Shown: piece after piece, positions 21,223 through 32,159 of the stretch
How the letters are laid out: every line of letters begins with the position of its first letter
Position numbering within the stretch: position 1 is the first letter of the stretch
Assembly (NCBI GenBank): GCA_963942565.1
Contig: OZ012690.1
Location: forward strand, 9,278,565-9,342,564
Origin: Maea johnstoni
Taxonomy: Eukaryota > Annelida > Polychaeta > Spionida > Magelonidae
Direction of reading: 5' to 3'
DNA length: 64,000 nt
Made by a program: the position numbers and the translations under genes
Notes under the pieces: model-generated
What the model was told of the DNA's origin: nothing
What the model saw: the letters and a program-made list of their open reading frames with translations, nothing else
Databases searched by the model: none

Positions 21223-21629
21223 TACCAGCACAGAATCAGAATAGCCTGAGTAGATACATCAAAATGAATATGTGATGGAAAAAACTCAAAAAATGTGAAG
21301 GAGAATGTCAGGTTTAGTTCAAACCAATATTTCCCCTTCATATATTGCAAATTTGCTTCTGCCGGAGATTTATCACCTAAATTTTCTGACATCTTTTGAT
21401 GTTCTGATATAAACAGGTTTCTATCTAATCTATATCAAATATTTGTTTTATTTCCTCCAATATTTGTAGTAATAAGTGGCTTTGGGTTATTAGATAGTAG
21501 TAACGAGCATCAGGTAATTTCAATGAAGAAGTCATGATAAAAATTCGAATTATGTAGAAAAATATTAGTTTACAGAGGTTTGTGATGCTCTAAAGTTATT
21601 AAGAGAGAAATTTCAAATATGTAGATACC
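21223..21629. other. B-related fragment and unique sequence
   Basis: Around 21285-21375 GTGAAGGAGAATGTCAGG and TCCCCTTCATATATTGC resemble a diverged family B centre. The rest is unrecognised. Confidence 0.45.
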
Positions 21630-21840
21630 TTTACCCTTATGCTGCTGGTGGTTTATTTGCCCAATACAAAATGACTGAAACCCTGAAAAATGACTGAAAC
21701 CCTGGCACATGGATACTCACCTAAGAGTACTCAGCGAGAGCATTCCAATGAATACCAACATGACAGGGTTGAAATGGTTTTCCAAAAGATTTGCGTCCTT
21801 GTGCTTTGGACAAGAGTAGCCTCAGCATTGGAAGGGTTAA
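21630..21840 (+). mobile_element. Family A MITE
   Basis: TTTACCCTTATGCTGCTGG to GCATTGGAAGGGTTAA. An internal TGACTGAAACCCTG is duplicated in tandem near 21670-21705. Confidence 0.85.
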
Positions 21841-21908
21841 AGAGACTTAACTGCTTCGATTTATAGGAAATTGGATTTATATGCCGTTACATGAGGAAAA
21901 GGTCGGTT

Positions 21909-22453
21909 TTAACCCATTAATGCTCACAGCGGCCAAAAGCAGCCTGACAATTTTGATGAAATCTTGCAAGCAAAAGCATAGTTAGCAAAATAGTTGATGG
22001 ACAAACATTAATCAGGGCATAACAAATAACTCTCCTTCAAATATTTTGTAAAATCATCTTCAATTCAAAAGATATTGTCAAAAGTATTGTAGATCCAGAC
22101 GACAATTGCTGGGGGCCCTCTTAACCCTGCTCTTGCTAACACCGAATATCTCTGGTGCTACATATCTTGCCTGTGTGACTAACACCGGATATATCCGGTC
22201 TTTGGGTACCCTTGCACTTAGCAATATAAAAACTACATAGGTCGATTAAGGGGTATTAACTTATACTAGATATCAATGTTTTACCTTTTCCTATGTTTCT
22301 ATTTCAGTCTGTGAAGCACATTATTGAAAAAGCAATAGAAATCTATGAAATCATTCTGATTTGTTGGGTAGACCCACAATATCCCTGGTCCCAGGGGATA
22401 GGTTCTCCCATATGGGGGTCTAGCATGACGATGGTTAAGCATTAATGAGTTAA
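21909..22453 (+). mobile_element. Family B MITE split by another TTAA element
   Basis: Its left part runs from TTAACCCATTAATGCTCACA to CTGGGGGCCCTC. The last bases GCATTAATGAGTTAA lie after a 318-bp insertion at 22121-22438. The intact B copy at 33908-34138 reads AGCCTTAAGCATTAATGGG at the same place, which is the empty site. Confidence 0.9.
22121..22438. mobile_element. 318-bp TTAA MITE nested in family B
   Basis: The ends are TTAACCCTGCTCTTGCTA and TAGCATGACGATGGTTAA, an imperfect inverted repeat of about 16 bp. TTAA at both ends is the duplicated target. Internally it carries CTAACACCGGATATATCCGG-like motifs. It is a family distinct from A and B. Confidence 0.88.
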
Positions 22454-22555
22454 GGGAGGCTTGTTTGACTAAAAGTCTATTTGTTCATACTTCAATCACA
22501 GGCGTATATTAAGTTCCTCTGCTTCAATGATGCATCGGCGTTTATTGATTGTATC

Positions 22556-22690
22556 TAAGCACTTAAACACTAGCGCTATCAGTCCTAGGCGCGAAAATTC
22601 ACTCAAGTGTCCAATCAGGCATATAGCGTGACAAAAGACATAAAAGCGTGACAACCCACTGACAAGTTGACTGTTACAGCATTCCACTTT
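22556..22690. mobile_element. Family D fragment
   Basis: CTATCAGTCCTAGGCGCG, CAATCAGGCATATAGCG and ACAAAAGACATAAAAGCG parallel the middle of the family D element at 6958. No terminal repeats. Confidence 0.55.
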
Positions 22691-22731
22691 GACTGACGTA
22701 ATTCCAATTATCGTTGCTTGCTAGCTACAGA

Positions 22732-22961
22732 TTAACCCATTCACACTTACAGTTCCTCAAGAAAGTATCGTCTGCTACTTTCATACTTTTGAACATAACT
22801 TGGGAATAAAGCGTAAGTTCACTTAATATTTGAAGGAGAGTTGTTGTTTGACTTCTGGTTAACATTCCTCCTTCAAATATTTTCGAAATAATGCTTTTGT
22901 TAGCGAAATATTTCCAAAATTGTCAGGCCTGTTTTGGCTGCTGTGAGCATGAATGGGTTAA
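22732..22961 (-). mobile_element. Family B MITE
   Basis: TTAACCCATTCACACTTACA to GAGCATGAATGGGTTAA with both TTAA ends intact and a clear AATATTTGAAGGAGAG and CTCCTTCAAATATT centre. Confidence 0.87.
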
Positions 22962-23040
22962 TAAATTGCATTCCAGCTGGAAGCAATTGATAGCCTGTGT
23001 TCTGCACCTCACCTGCTTGACAATGACATAACATTATTTA

Positions 23041-23160
23041 GCAGGTGCTCTCAGTGAGAGCTATCTAATGAATACCAACATGACAGGGTTTAGATGGTTT
23101 TCAAAAATATTTGCATTCTTGTGCTTTAGACAAAATTAGTCTTAGCATTGGAAGTGTTAA
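23041..23160 (+). mobile_element. Family A right half
   Basis: Begins mid-element at GCAGGTGCTCTCAGTGAGAG and ends AGCATTGGAAGTGTTAA. The left half is absent. Confidence 0.75.
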
Positions 23161-23341
23161 CACATTAACACCCAGACATTTGATCAATATATAAAAGCTC
23201 GTGTCCAAAACAGAGAAAAGTATTATCCAATTACATCATTTATTTGGAGCTGGTGTACGTAGCTCCAGTATTGCAATACCAGTATGCTTTACCTTCCGCA
23301 CATCATTGTCCAATCAAAACAATTTGATTGTATCCCTATTA

Positions 23342-23577
23342 TTAACCCATTAATGCTTTACTTAGCCGATCTTTAGGAAATTGTTGTCTGGGTCTATCAT
23401 ACTTTTGACAATAATATGGGAATTCATAATTGTTTTACAAAATATTTGAAGGAGAGTCATTGGTGGTGATCTGTCAAACATTTCTCCTTGAAATATTACT
23501 TTCTTTTCACCCTCAAAACTTTCTTTTCACCGAAATTGTCTGGCTGCTTTTATCCACTGTGAGCATTAATGGATTAA
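23342..23577 (-). mobile_element. Family B MITE
   Basis: TTAACCCATTAATGCTTTAC to GTGAGCATTAATGGATTAA. A short internal CTTTCTTTTCACC duplication occurs near 23500-23530. Confidence 0.85.
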
Positions 23578-23632
23578 CCACCAATTCATGCCTAAGTTGT
23601 CCAAACGAGTCTTAAGTTGTTCTCAGATATGT

Positions 23633-23863
23633 TTAACCCATTAACACTCAGAGCGGCCAAAACAGGCCTGACAATTTTGGAGATATTTTTCTAACAAAAG
23701 CATTTTTTTGCAAAATAATTGAAGGAGAAATGTAAAAGAGAAGTCAACCAACAACTCTCCTTCAAATATTTTGTGAACTTTTGCTTTATTCCCAAGTTAT
23801 TTTGAAAAGTATCAGAGGAGCAGACGATAATTTCTAGTGGATCTCTGAGTGTGAATGGGTTAA
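23633..23863 (+). mobile_element. Family B MITE
   Basis: TTAACCCATTAACACTCAGA to GAGTGTGAATGGGTTAA, complete and well preserved, including CCAACAACTCTCCTTCAAAT in the centre. Confidence 0.88.
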
Positions 23864-23879
23864 AATACCTTAGGACTGA

Positions 23880-24200
23880 TCCAAGGATTTACAATGTATT
23901 CAAAAGAAAGACACAGCTTGATTTCTGATGTATGGTTCCTGTTCAGATATTTTCCGAAATATGCTTATGTTTGATTTTTTGCCAAAATTGACAGGCCAGA
24001 TTTTGGAGTTTCAGATATTAATGGGTTATCTAGGCATTTGTCCTTAGTTCATAAATTTATTGTGGAAAGAATAGCCACTGTGTTTGAAAATAACTAGAAA
24101 TTTCTGCAGAAAAGAATTGCTGAATATTTGAAGTAGCATTCTAGGTTGTGTTGCAATTAACATTTCTCTTTCAAATGTTTTTTTCTGAAAGATGCTAATT
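23880..24200. repeat. Diverged family B fragments
   Basis: CCAAAATTGACAGGCCAGAT and ATATTAATGGGTTA near 23980-24029 are a B right arm. AATATTTGAAGTAGCATT and CATTTCTCTTTCAAATG near 24121-24178 are a B centre. No complete boundaries. Confidence 0.55.
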
Positions 24201-24519
24201 TCATGCTCTTTTGGGGACCATACTTTTGGCCTTTAAGGGCGCTAAAATTAAAATTGATTTTTTTTATTGATTTGATACAATTTCAGCAAGGGAAATTTAA
24301 ATGAAAAGAACAATGTTCATACGAGTCATGTTCTATGTTTGATTGACAGCTGCTAGCTCCTCCCAGTGATGATGATTGACAGGTACAGGTGGCCACCCAC
24401 ATAGCCAACATCTAGGTAACCCAGTAACATTTTTCCAGCAAGACCTCATATTTTAGTGCAGAAAGTCTTCAGTCCATGAATGCCTTATGTTTATCTTGTT
24501 ATAGTCTGTGTGTTGTATA
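24201..24519. other. No recognised feature
   Basis: Unique-looking sequence. Confidence 0.4.
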
Positions 24520-24524
24520 CTTTA

Positions 24525-24708
24525 CAGGGTCTGACACTTAGTTTTCCGGCTAGGGGCCCGAAAAGGTCTTTTGATAAAAATAAGTGGTCAAAAACAGGAT
24601 TTCTGGTTATTATACACACTATTTTGGGCCCCTAGCCTGAAAACTCTAGGGGCCCACAGCAAAATCTAGGGGCATATGCCCCTGGGCCCCTGGGAAAGTC
24701 GAACCCTG
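24525..24708 (+). mobile_element. CAGGG-family MITE type z, copy 3
   Basis: CAGGGTCTGACACTTAG to GTCGAACCCTG with exact CTTTA flanks (24520-24524 and 24709-24713). Interior near-identical to copy 2, including GGGGCATATGCCCC. Confidence 0.92.
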
Positions 24709-24817
24709 CTTTACACTTTCAAAAAAAACGTCTTAGGAATAAACATAAATCAGCAAAATATTCGAGGGAGACTAATAAATCGGATTCTGACTCACATCAT
24801 TCCTATAAATATTTTAA

Positions 24818-24999
24818 TTAACCGTTATGCTGCTGGTGACTAATGTGGCAAATAAAAATGGAAAAAAATGAAACCCATCTGGGAGTTCTCGACAAGAGTT
24901 TTCCAATGATTAACATCATGTCAGGGTGTAGATGGTTTTACAAAAATCTTTGCATCCTTTCACTTTGGATAAAAGTAGCCTTAGTATTGAAAGGGTTAA
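24818..24999 (+). mobile_element. Family A MITE, shortened
   Basis: TTAACCGTTATGCTGCTGG to AGTATTGAAAGGGTTAA, with an internal deletion around the GGCACATGGGTACTCAT region. Confidence 0.8.
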
Positions 25000-25098
25000 A
25001 TAATGTTTTTGTGAGAGGAATATCACCAAAACAATAAAGCCTTTTTTTGAGTACTACAGGCATTAATGGGTAAATCCTTCCTTCCTTATAGCATGGAA

Positions 25099-25461
25099 TT
25101 GGAGTGTCATCCATACCTCCCAAATAATCGTATCGCTAAAACGAAGCTGCCAATTATCGTATCGGTAAAAGGTGGTGTATCGTATCGTGTATCGCAAATC
25201 AGCAAAGTACTCCAACCGGAAGTCACATGTGAGGCAAAATGCCCCTATTCCGCCACAGTTTTGTGTTTCCTGGCGTTTTTCCACTTTTCTAAACAATAAA
25301 AAATGAAGTTAATGGCAACCTCAATATAGGAAAAAAAAATGAAAAAAAAAGTTTTTATTTACAAAAATCCAATTGAAAAATCATATCGGAAAAAATCGGT
25401 ATCGGCGAAATTTTTTTGCAATAATCGTATCGGTAAATTTTCTGTTTTGATGACACTCCTA
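25099..25461. mobile_element. hAT-type MITE with 8-bp duplication
   Basis: TTGGAGTGTCATCC at the left and GATGACACTCCTA at the right form the inverted repeat. GCATGGAA flanks it exactly (25091-25098 and 25462-25469). Subterminal regions repeat AATAATCGTATCGGTAAA. Short frames on both strands are incidental. Confidence 0.9.
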
Positions 25462-25501
25462 GCATGGAACCTTCCTAAATCTGGATGGGCAGAGTTTTCT
25501 C

Positions 25502-25690
25502 GCAAGAAGAATGAGGGTTCTCGTATTTGTTTACATTCTAGAGGAAGTTGCTCATGCTCATGCACGGAACGCACCTCTTGAGTGGTTCTCGTCAACACCT
25601 GGGCTAAGAGGAGTCATGCCGAGGCTGTTGAGCAAGATCTGCTGGTTGCGTATCTGGTGATGTATCCGGTGATTAATATTTGTGGTTTCA
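25502..25690 (+). mobile_element. Family C element, partial arm
   Basis: From CGCAAGAAGAATGAGGGTTC through GATCTGCTGGTTGCGTAT to TTTGTGGTTTC. The outer third is missing. Confidence 0.75.
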
Positions 25691-25833
25691 ACTAACTACT
25701 AAGTAAGCTAGGAAGCACCTCTGGCAATAAGGTCTTTCTTGTTGTGATTTATTGCCACTGAGGGAGTCTTTATTGCTTATCAGGTGAAGTGGGCTCATTA
25801 AATGCATTAGGCCATGGAATAATGAGGCATGAA

Positions 25834-25965
25834 CTTAACCTATTGATGCTCATAGTGGCAAGATAACATAACATTTCTTTTGGTGAAAGCTATCCGGCAA
25901 AAAGTTTGAAGGAAAATGTAAATCAGAACTCCGCAAACAACTCTTTACAAATTTACAATACCCTC
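25834..25965 (+). mobile_element. Family B left-half fragment
   Basis: TTAACCTATTGATGCTCATA through AAGTTTGAAGGAAAATG, then homology fades at the start of the next array. Confidence 0.65.
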
Positions 25966-25967
25966 AG

Positions 25968-27000
25968 TGGTGTGAGACAGCAAGCAATCAGTGGCAATGC
26001 CTTAGACCAATGCCTTAGGCCACCAGGGCAGGCCTTCAGTAGTGAGAGACAGTGAGCAGTCAGTAGCAATACCTTAGACCACTCAGCCACCATGGCAGGC
26101 CCTCCAAAGTGACTAACAGCAAGCAATCATTGGCAATTCCTTAGACCACTGGGCCAACAGGGCAGGCCCTGCAAGGTGAAAGACAGCAAGTAACCAGTGG
26201 CAATACCTTAGCCCACTCAGCCACCATGGCAGGCCCTCCAAAGTGACTAACAGCAAGCAATCATTGGCAATTCCTTAGACCACTGGGCCAACAGGGCAGG
26301 CCCTCCATGGTGAGAGACAGCAAGCAATCAGTGGCAATGCCCTAGACCACTCGGCCACCATGGCAGGCCCTCCAAAGTGACTAACAGCAAGCAATCATTG
26401 GCAATTCCTTAGACCACTGGGCCACCAGGGCAGGCCCTCCAAAGTGACTAACAGCAAGCTATCTGTGGCAATACCTTAGACCACTGGGCCACCAGGGCAG
26501 GCCCTCCAAAGTGACTTAAACAGCAAGCTATCTGTGGCAATACCTTAGACCACTGGGCCACCAGGGCAGGCCCTCCAAAGTGACTTAAACAGCAAGCTAT
26601 CTGTGGCAATACCTTAGACCACTGGGCCACTAGGGCAGGCCCTCCAAAGTGACTAACAGCAAGCTATCTGTGACAATGCCCTAGACCACTTGGCCACCAG
26701 GGCACGCCCCTCCGAAATGAGAGACAGCAAACAATCAGTGGCAATGCTCTAGACCACTGGGTCACCAGGGCAGGCCCTCAGTGGTGAGAGACAGTGAGCA
26801 ATCAGTTGCAATACCCTAAACCACCCAGCCACCAGGGCAGGCCCTCAGTGGTGAGAGACAGGCCCCCATGGTGACACTGAGCAACGAGTAGCGATGCCCT
26901 AGACCACTCAGCCACCAGGGCAGGCCCCTCAAGGTCTTAGTAAGCGATCAGTGGCAATGCCCTAGACCACCGGGCATCCAGGGCAGGCCCCCCCTTGACA
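25968..27000 (-). repeat. Tandem array of about 15 SINE heads, unit about 68 bp
   Basis: Units of 65-70 bp read, on the minus strand, TGGCCCAGTGGTCTAAGG then CATTGCCACTGATTGCTTGC and CTGTCTCTCAC. The first block fits the A-box consensus of pol III tRNA promoters and matches the head of the SINE at 18320. No B-box-like GGTTCGAATCC occurs in a unit. The array is therefore built from one end of a SINE. Open frames inside it are artefacts. Confidence 0.85.
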
Positions 27001-27380
27001 ATGAGGGGCTAGAATGTAATGTATATGTGTCTGGCTAGTTGGTGGGTGGTGTGATTTTGGATTGCCGAGACCCACAGAGCAGGATCTCACGAGACCACTG
27101 TCTGAGTGTATGAATAGGCAGAATATCTATAACCGAGGGCCATATGAATCTCACAGAAGATTGTTTTAAAATGCTATATTAGTGTCAGTATACAGAGCTA
27201 CTCTGCACTGACAATATTAGGAATATTGATGTTGCAGAACCACACATTGTAAGGAGATGATATTGATACAGCCCTAAACGAATTAATTGTAAGTCTGTAG
27301 ACATCTTCTTTTGCCTTTTTTTTGTAAAACGGCCTCAAACAACTTTAAACCATTCTGCCATTTATTGAGGTTTATATAAT
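27001..27380. other. No recognised feature
   Basis: Unique-looking sequence between the SINE-head array and the GTT arrays. Confidence 0.4.
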
Positions 27381-27381
27381 T

Positions 27382-27386
27382 GTTGA

Positions 27387-27421
<35 letters not shown>

Positions 27422-27545
27422 TTATTGTTTCCAGAGGAAATCCTACATCTTCTATTTTACTCCTGTCCTGATTGTCGTTGTTGTTGTTGTTGTTGTTGTT
27501 GGTCTTGTTGTTGTTGTTTTTGTTGTTCCTGATGATGTTGCTGCC
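27382..27545. repeat. GTT trinucleotide arrays
   Basis: Two GTT/GTTGAT runs separated by about 45 bp of unrelated sequence. Confidence 0.9.
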
Positions 27546-27599
27546 ATTTTCAGCTCATTTGTACATCTTTGTTGGATCCAGATAATTACATACTTTTAC

Positions 27600-27650
27600 A
27601 TAAGGCCTCAAAAATCTTTGTTTCCTGTAACGGTCTGAAAAAAATAGGGA
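27600..27650 (+). repeat. Solo end of family G
   Basis: AAGGCCTCAAAAATCTTTG and TTTCCTGTAACGGTC match the left end of the family G MITE. No opposite end is found nearby. Confidence 0.6.
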
Positions 27651-27714
27651 AGCTAGATATAAATAAGATAATAAAAGAATTTTTGATTTTTTAAATAAAC
27701 AATGCATGTTTCAT

Positions 27715-27815
27715 AACATTCCTCCTTCAAATATTTTCCCATCCATGATTTCACCTGAAAGATTTCACCAGTGTGTCAGGCTGCTTTTGGTCACCATGAG
27801 TATTAATACGTTAAT
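27715..27815 (-). mobile_element. Family B right-arm fragment
   Basis: ACATTCCTCCTTCAAATATT through GTGTGTCAGGCTGCTTTTGG to GAGTATTAATACGTTAA. The left arm is absent. Confidence 0.65.
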
Positions 27816-27842
27816 TTCACTGCCTATATAAGGTAAGACTAT

Positions 27843-28174
27843 CAGGTCTCGACGCTAAGGGTGAACCTATGGCCCCAGGCCAGTAAAAATTCCCAAAAAC
27901 AGCTTCGGGCCAGTAAAAAAATACCTCAACTGGTCCTACAGGCCCAGTAAACATTTGGAGACATTCTTGTTAAAAAGTTTCCCCCCAAATGTTTTTGAAA
28001 TAAATGAAGATAAAATCTACAAAGATAAATGTTGCGGTGAATTTTATGCAATGTTCATTCTTGTTATGTTAAAGAAAAAATGTAGGACCAGTAAACATTT
28101 TGCAGGACCTGCAGATGCTAGGTGTTACTGGTCCTACAGGGCCAGTGTCATTTTGAGTTAAGCGTTGAGGCCTG
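27843..28174 (+). mobile_element. CAGGG-family MITE type x, copy 2
   Basis: CAGGTCTCGACGCTAAGG to TAAGCGTTGAGGCCTG with exact ACTAT flanks (27838-27842 and 28175-28179). The interior matches copy 1 apart from small deletions. Confidence 0.92.
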
Positions 28175-28427
28175 ACTATTGATCCAAGGTATCAAGTCGC
28201 TACCAATCACACTCCTGAATGTACCAGGCTGCTACGGTTACGGCACTGCTGGATATTTCAGGTTTTTCATGCTGATTCCAACAGAATCTGAGCACTCTTC
28301 ATAGCGCTGCCGTGTTGACTGAGCCTAATCTACCATTTTACCTTGTTGACCGAGCTCAGTCGAGCGGAGAAAGCCCTAAGTATTGATTTATTCCAGCTGG
28401 GTTCACATGGACTATCAGGCTACAGGT

Positions 28428-29745
28428 TTAACCCTATCAAGCCTGCGGCACCCAGAAATCGCTACCGTAAATCCTCAGAAATTTGGACTCTTGCTGATTC
28501 AACAAAATCTTACTATATTTTTCACATTACTAGTCTAGATTTTAGATTGTTCAGGTATAATTTGTGTGTATGACCCTATCATGCCTGCTGCACCTAGAAA
28601 TGGCTACCGTAAATTCTCAGAAATATGGACCACCCTGTGGATCTTGTAAATTTGATACAGCAAAACCATACTATATTATCTATATTAATAGTCTAGATTT
28701 TAGACTGTTTAGGTATGATTTGTGTGTATACACGTTTTAACCCTATCATGCCTGCGGCACCCAAAAATGGCTACCGTAAATTCTCAGAAATATGGACCAC
28801 CCTGTGAATCTTGAAAATCTGATACAGCAAAACCTTTCTATATTTTCCATAGTAAAATTCTAGATTTTAGACTGTTCAGGTATAATTTGTGTGTATACAC
28901 GTTTTAACCCTATCATGCCTGGCAGCAACCAAAAATGGCTACCGTAAATCCTCAGAAACTTGGACCACCCTGTGAATCTTGTAAATCTGATACAGCAAAA
29001 CCATACTATATTATCCATATTAATAGTCTAGATTTTAGACTGTTCAGGTATGATTTGTGTGTATACACGTTTTAACCCTATCATGCCTGCGGCACCCAAA
29101 AATGGCTACCGTATATTCTCAGAAACTTAGACCACCCTGTGAATCTTGTAAATCTGATACAGCAAAACCTTTCTATATTTTCCATATTAATAGTCTAGAT
29201 TTTAGACTGTTCAGGTATGATTTGTGTGTATACACGTTTTTAACCCTATCTTGCCTGCGGCACCCAAAAATGGCTACCGTAAATTCTCAGAAACTTGGAC
29301 CACCCTGTGAATCTTGTAAATCTGATACAGCAAAACCTTACTATATTTTCCATATTGATAGTCTAGATTTTAGACTGTTCAGGTATGATTTGTGTGTATA
29401 CACGTTTTTAACCCTATCATGCCTGGCAGCAACCAAAAATAGCTACTGTAAATTCTCAGAAATATGGACCACCCTGTGAATCTTGTAAATCTGATACAGC
29501 AAAACCATACTATATTTTCCATAGTAAAATTCTAGATTTTTGACTGTTCAGGTATGATTTGTGTGTATACACGTTTTTAACCATATCATGCCGGCAGCTA
29601 CCAAAAATAGCTACCATAAGTTCTCGGTTATTTGGACCACCCCTGTGCTGATACAACAAATCCTTACTATATTTTGTAAGTAGTCTAGATTTTTTAGGCT
29701 GTTAAGGTATATTTTGCATGTATATTTTACCATGATCATGCAGCA
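28428..29745 (+). repeat. Satellite, about 8 units of 167-169 bp
   Basis: Each unit begins TTAACCCTATCATGCCTGC and includes TGGCTACCGTAAATTCTCAG, GACCACCCTGTGAATC and TCTAGATTTTAGACTGTTCA. Unit starts fall near 28571, 28738, 28904, 29072, 29241, 29409 and 29578, with a shorter first unit. Each unit opens with the same TTAACCC motif as the TTAA elements, so the array may derive from one. A frame spanning several units is an artefact. Confidence 0.92.
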
Positions 29746-29759
29746 AGTATTTCACTTTG

Positions 29760-30480
29760 ACAAATGCAAGCTCAGGTGTTGATACAAACTACTCAAGAGG
29801 TGCGTTCTGCCAGAAAAATACATAACCTTGATCCGCAACCCCATAGGCACTGCATGCTAGCACCAAGGGCATGTGCGCCTCGGGTTACGCGGTTTAGCCT
29901 GGGGAAGTATTGGTCACAGGATTTTTTTCAGAAAGAGGCTGGCTGGCTTCCTGTACTTGAACGAGTATGTATTTCTCTGGTCTCATCATTTCGTCAGCGC
30001 GTTTTCGATCGCCGCGCACTTCTTTTTTATCATACAATAATGGTATTTCTGTAATCCTTAGAATCTCAGCTTTCAGAATATCTAAATTGTATTGCTGTAA
30101 CCCGAGCGGTTCCCGAATTACAGCAGGTTGAAGTTGAGGTTGAGGCCACTCACTGAGATGTCATCCTATCTAGGTCAGATAGGTTGCCAAGGAGATGGGG
30201 TCAACAGGCAGGGTACACAGGTTATATATGACTCATAGTGTGAGGCAGCGAAATTTGATGATGCATTTTCAGTGCCCACTCCCTGTCTACTACTCTCAGG
30301 TTCTGCGCATGTGCAGTCTCCTTAAGTGACGTCACACTGATACAAGATTTGGGGGGGGGGGGGGGGGGATTAGTTGTGTCTAGGGCTTTACAATGGGCCG
30401 TGTGGTAATTGGTCTGTGGTGACGAATCCATATTTTCTTTATCTAAGGCTTGTGTCAAAGGGTTATCATCAAAGTTGTTC
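29760..30480 (-). mobile_element. Family C arm, reversed and disrupted
   Basis: Reversed C sequence appears in two parts, about 29760-29830 (GGTGTTGATACAAACTACTCAAG split here by eye) and 30288-30460 (AAGTGACGTCACACTGATAC to TTTATCTAAGG), separated by unrelated sequence. A long G run near 30351-30369 lies inside. Confidence 0.65.
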
Positions 30481-30748
30481 GGCACTATACAGGCATGAAT
30501 GTGTTAACGCATTACTTTCCACATACATGTTGACAAGACAACTACCATCATGTACACAAGAGACATACATTAGTAACATTACCTAGGTTACCATAGTTAT
30601 TTACACTAACATCAATATTAATACCGAAACAAGCGCAGCATGTAAAAAATCAATAGTTATATATGTTCTGAATCAGTGCATTCCACCATACTTACTCAGG
30701 CGCTGGATGGATGTTTTGATTCAGTGCATTTTATCATTATAATTGTAG

Positions 30749-31410
30749 TGTCTTAGATGAAGAAAACATGGATTGGTCGCCACAGACCAATTACCATAGG
30801 GCCTATATTGTTAAGCCCTCGGCTAGTGTTGGGACGATCATCGATTATAATCGATAATCAATCATTTACCTCTCTGATTCTGATTAATCGATTACGAAAC
30901 TGGCAATCGATAGTAATCAGGAAAGGTGACACCTAGTGACAAAATATAGAACTAAATGACAGACAAGTTGTCTGCTTTCTTGCTATGAAATTAAGCTCCA
31001 AAAACACTTCAAAACGAAGTTAAGGTAGGTGCTAATAGCAAGTAATTGTCATACACTATCACTTATTATTAGGCTCTAGACCTCTAGTACCCAATTACTG
31101 CAAAAGTGCGATGAACTGATTATGATCGATAATCGATCGGTTGGCTGTAACTGATTATCGATCATGAAATTGCAACTGATTCCCAACCCTACCCTCGGCA
31201 CACCTGACTCAGTGGGAGGTCACTAGAAGACAGACAAATGAGGGCTCTCATATATGTTTACATAAAGAGGAAGTTGCTTGTGAATGCATATGCGCAGAAC
31301 GCGCCTCTTTAGTGGTTCTTGTCAACACCTGGGCTAGGAGTCATGCAGAGGCTGTTGAGCGAGATCTGCTGGTTGCGTATCCAGTGATCAACATTTGTGA
31401 CTTATAAATA
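30749..31410 (+). mobile_element. Family C arm split by a hAT-type MITE
   Basis: CTTAGATGAAGAAAACATGG starts the arm, which is interrupted after AAGCCCTCGGC and resumes at CCCTCGGCACACCTGAC. It continues to GTGATCAACATTTGTG. The interruption is the 368-bp element at 30824-31191. Confidence 0.8.
30824..31191. mobile_element. hAT-type MITE with 8-bp duplication, nested in family C
   Basis: TAGTGTTGGGACGATC to GATTCCCAACCCTA, with exact CCCTCGGC flanks (30816-30823 and 31192-31199). Subterminal ATCGATTATAATCGATAATC and similar motifs recur at both ends. Confidence 0.93.
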
Positions 31411-31726
31411 TGTAAATTAAAGCAGTGACCATGTCTGGCCATGGTTCTATGCAGGAAAAACTTGGTCTTAAAAGACAGGATATGTACTTCACTGTAAATG
31501 TATTATCATCTAGATCTATAATACCTTTGAAGCTGACAAAAAATATTCTTAAAGATTATTACAGGTAACCGTGCTTACCTCAGACAAATAGGGACCTGCA
31601 GAAGTAACTCTGCCTGAGGTAACCAAATCTGTGTTACATCATTGATATTTTCTAAACAGTTCAGGATAGTCTATTTTATTTACTTGAAGTGGGAATCTAC
31701 TGGGGTCACTCTCATATCCTGCATAC
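31411..31726. other. No recognised feature
   Basis: Unique-looking sequence with a GAGGTAA-type imperfect inverted pair near 31565-31625. Confidence 0.4.
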
Positions 31727-31731
31727 TCTTA

Positions 31732-31897
31732 CAGGGTTCGACATTCCCAGGGGCCCAGGGGCATATGCCCCTAGATTTTCCAGACTAAGGGCCCAAAATA
31801 GTATGTATAATAACACGGAAATCATATTTTTGACCACTTATTCTTGTCAAAAGAACTTTTTCGGGCCCCTAGCCTGAAATCTTAGTGTCAGACCCTG
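31732..31897 (-). mobile_element. CAGGG-family MITE type z, copy 4
   Basis: Reversed: CAGGGTTCGACATTCCC at the left and AGTGTCAGACCCTG at the right. Flanks TCTTA and TCCTC agree at only three of five bases, so the duplication has decayed or the ends were rearranged. Confidence 0.85.
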
Positions 31898-32155
31898 TCC
31901 TCAGTTCCCATTCTGAAGAATTTTAACATGTGATAGAAGTAGTAATCCTAGACGCACGCTGCGCGTAAGCAAGCTAAAGGCAACATCGGTCTTCTCCAGT
32001 CATCAGATGAACGCTTTCTCCGCAGCCAACGACTTATGCGGCACTTCCTTGTTATCTCAGCCTCTGATTGGCTATCCCCCCAGGCAGCTTCGGGCCGACA
32101 GTTTCACCTATTTCACCGATATTGAGGCACAAGTGGTGTGAGTGTACATAGCTGT
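31898..32155. other. CpG-containing unique sequence
   Basis: Has more CpG than most of the window (GACGCACGCTGCGCGTAAGC near 31951) and an inverted CCAAT-type motif (TGATTGGCTA near 32066), but no frame or splice site that supports a gene. Confidence 0.3.
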
Positions 32156-32159
32156 ACTT

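Noticed and set aside
26448-26630. 60-codon minus-strand frame with repeated residues
   Set aside because: It lies wholly within the tandem SINE-head array.
29057-29479. 140-codon frame with three similar blocks
   Set aside because: It reads across satellite units of about 168 bp; no conserved domain and neighbouring units contain stops.
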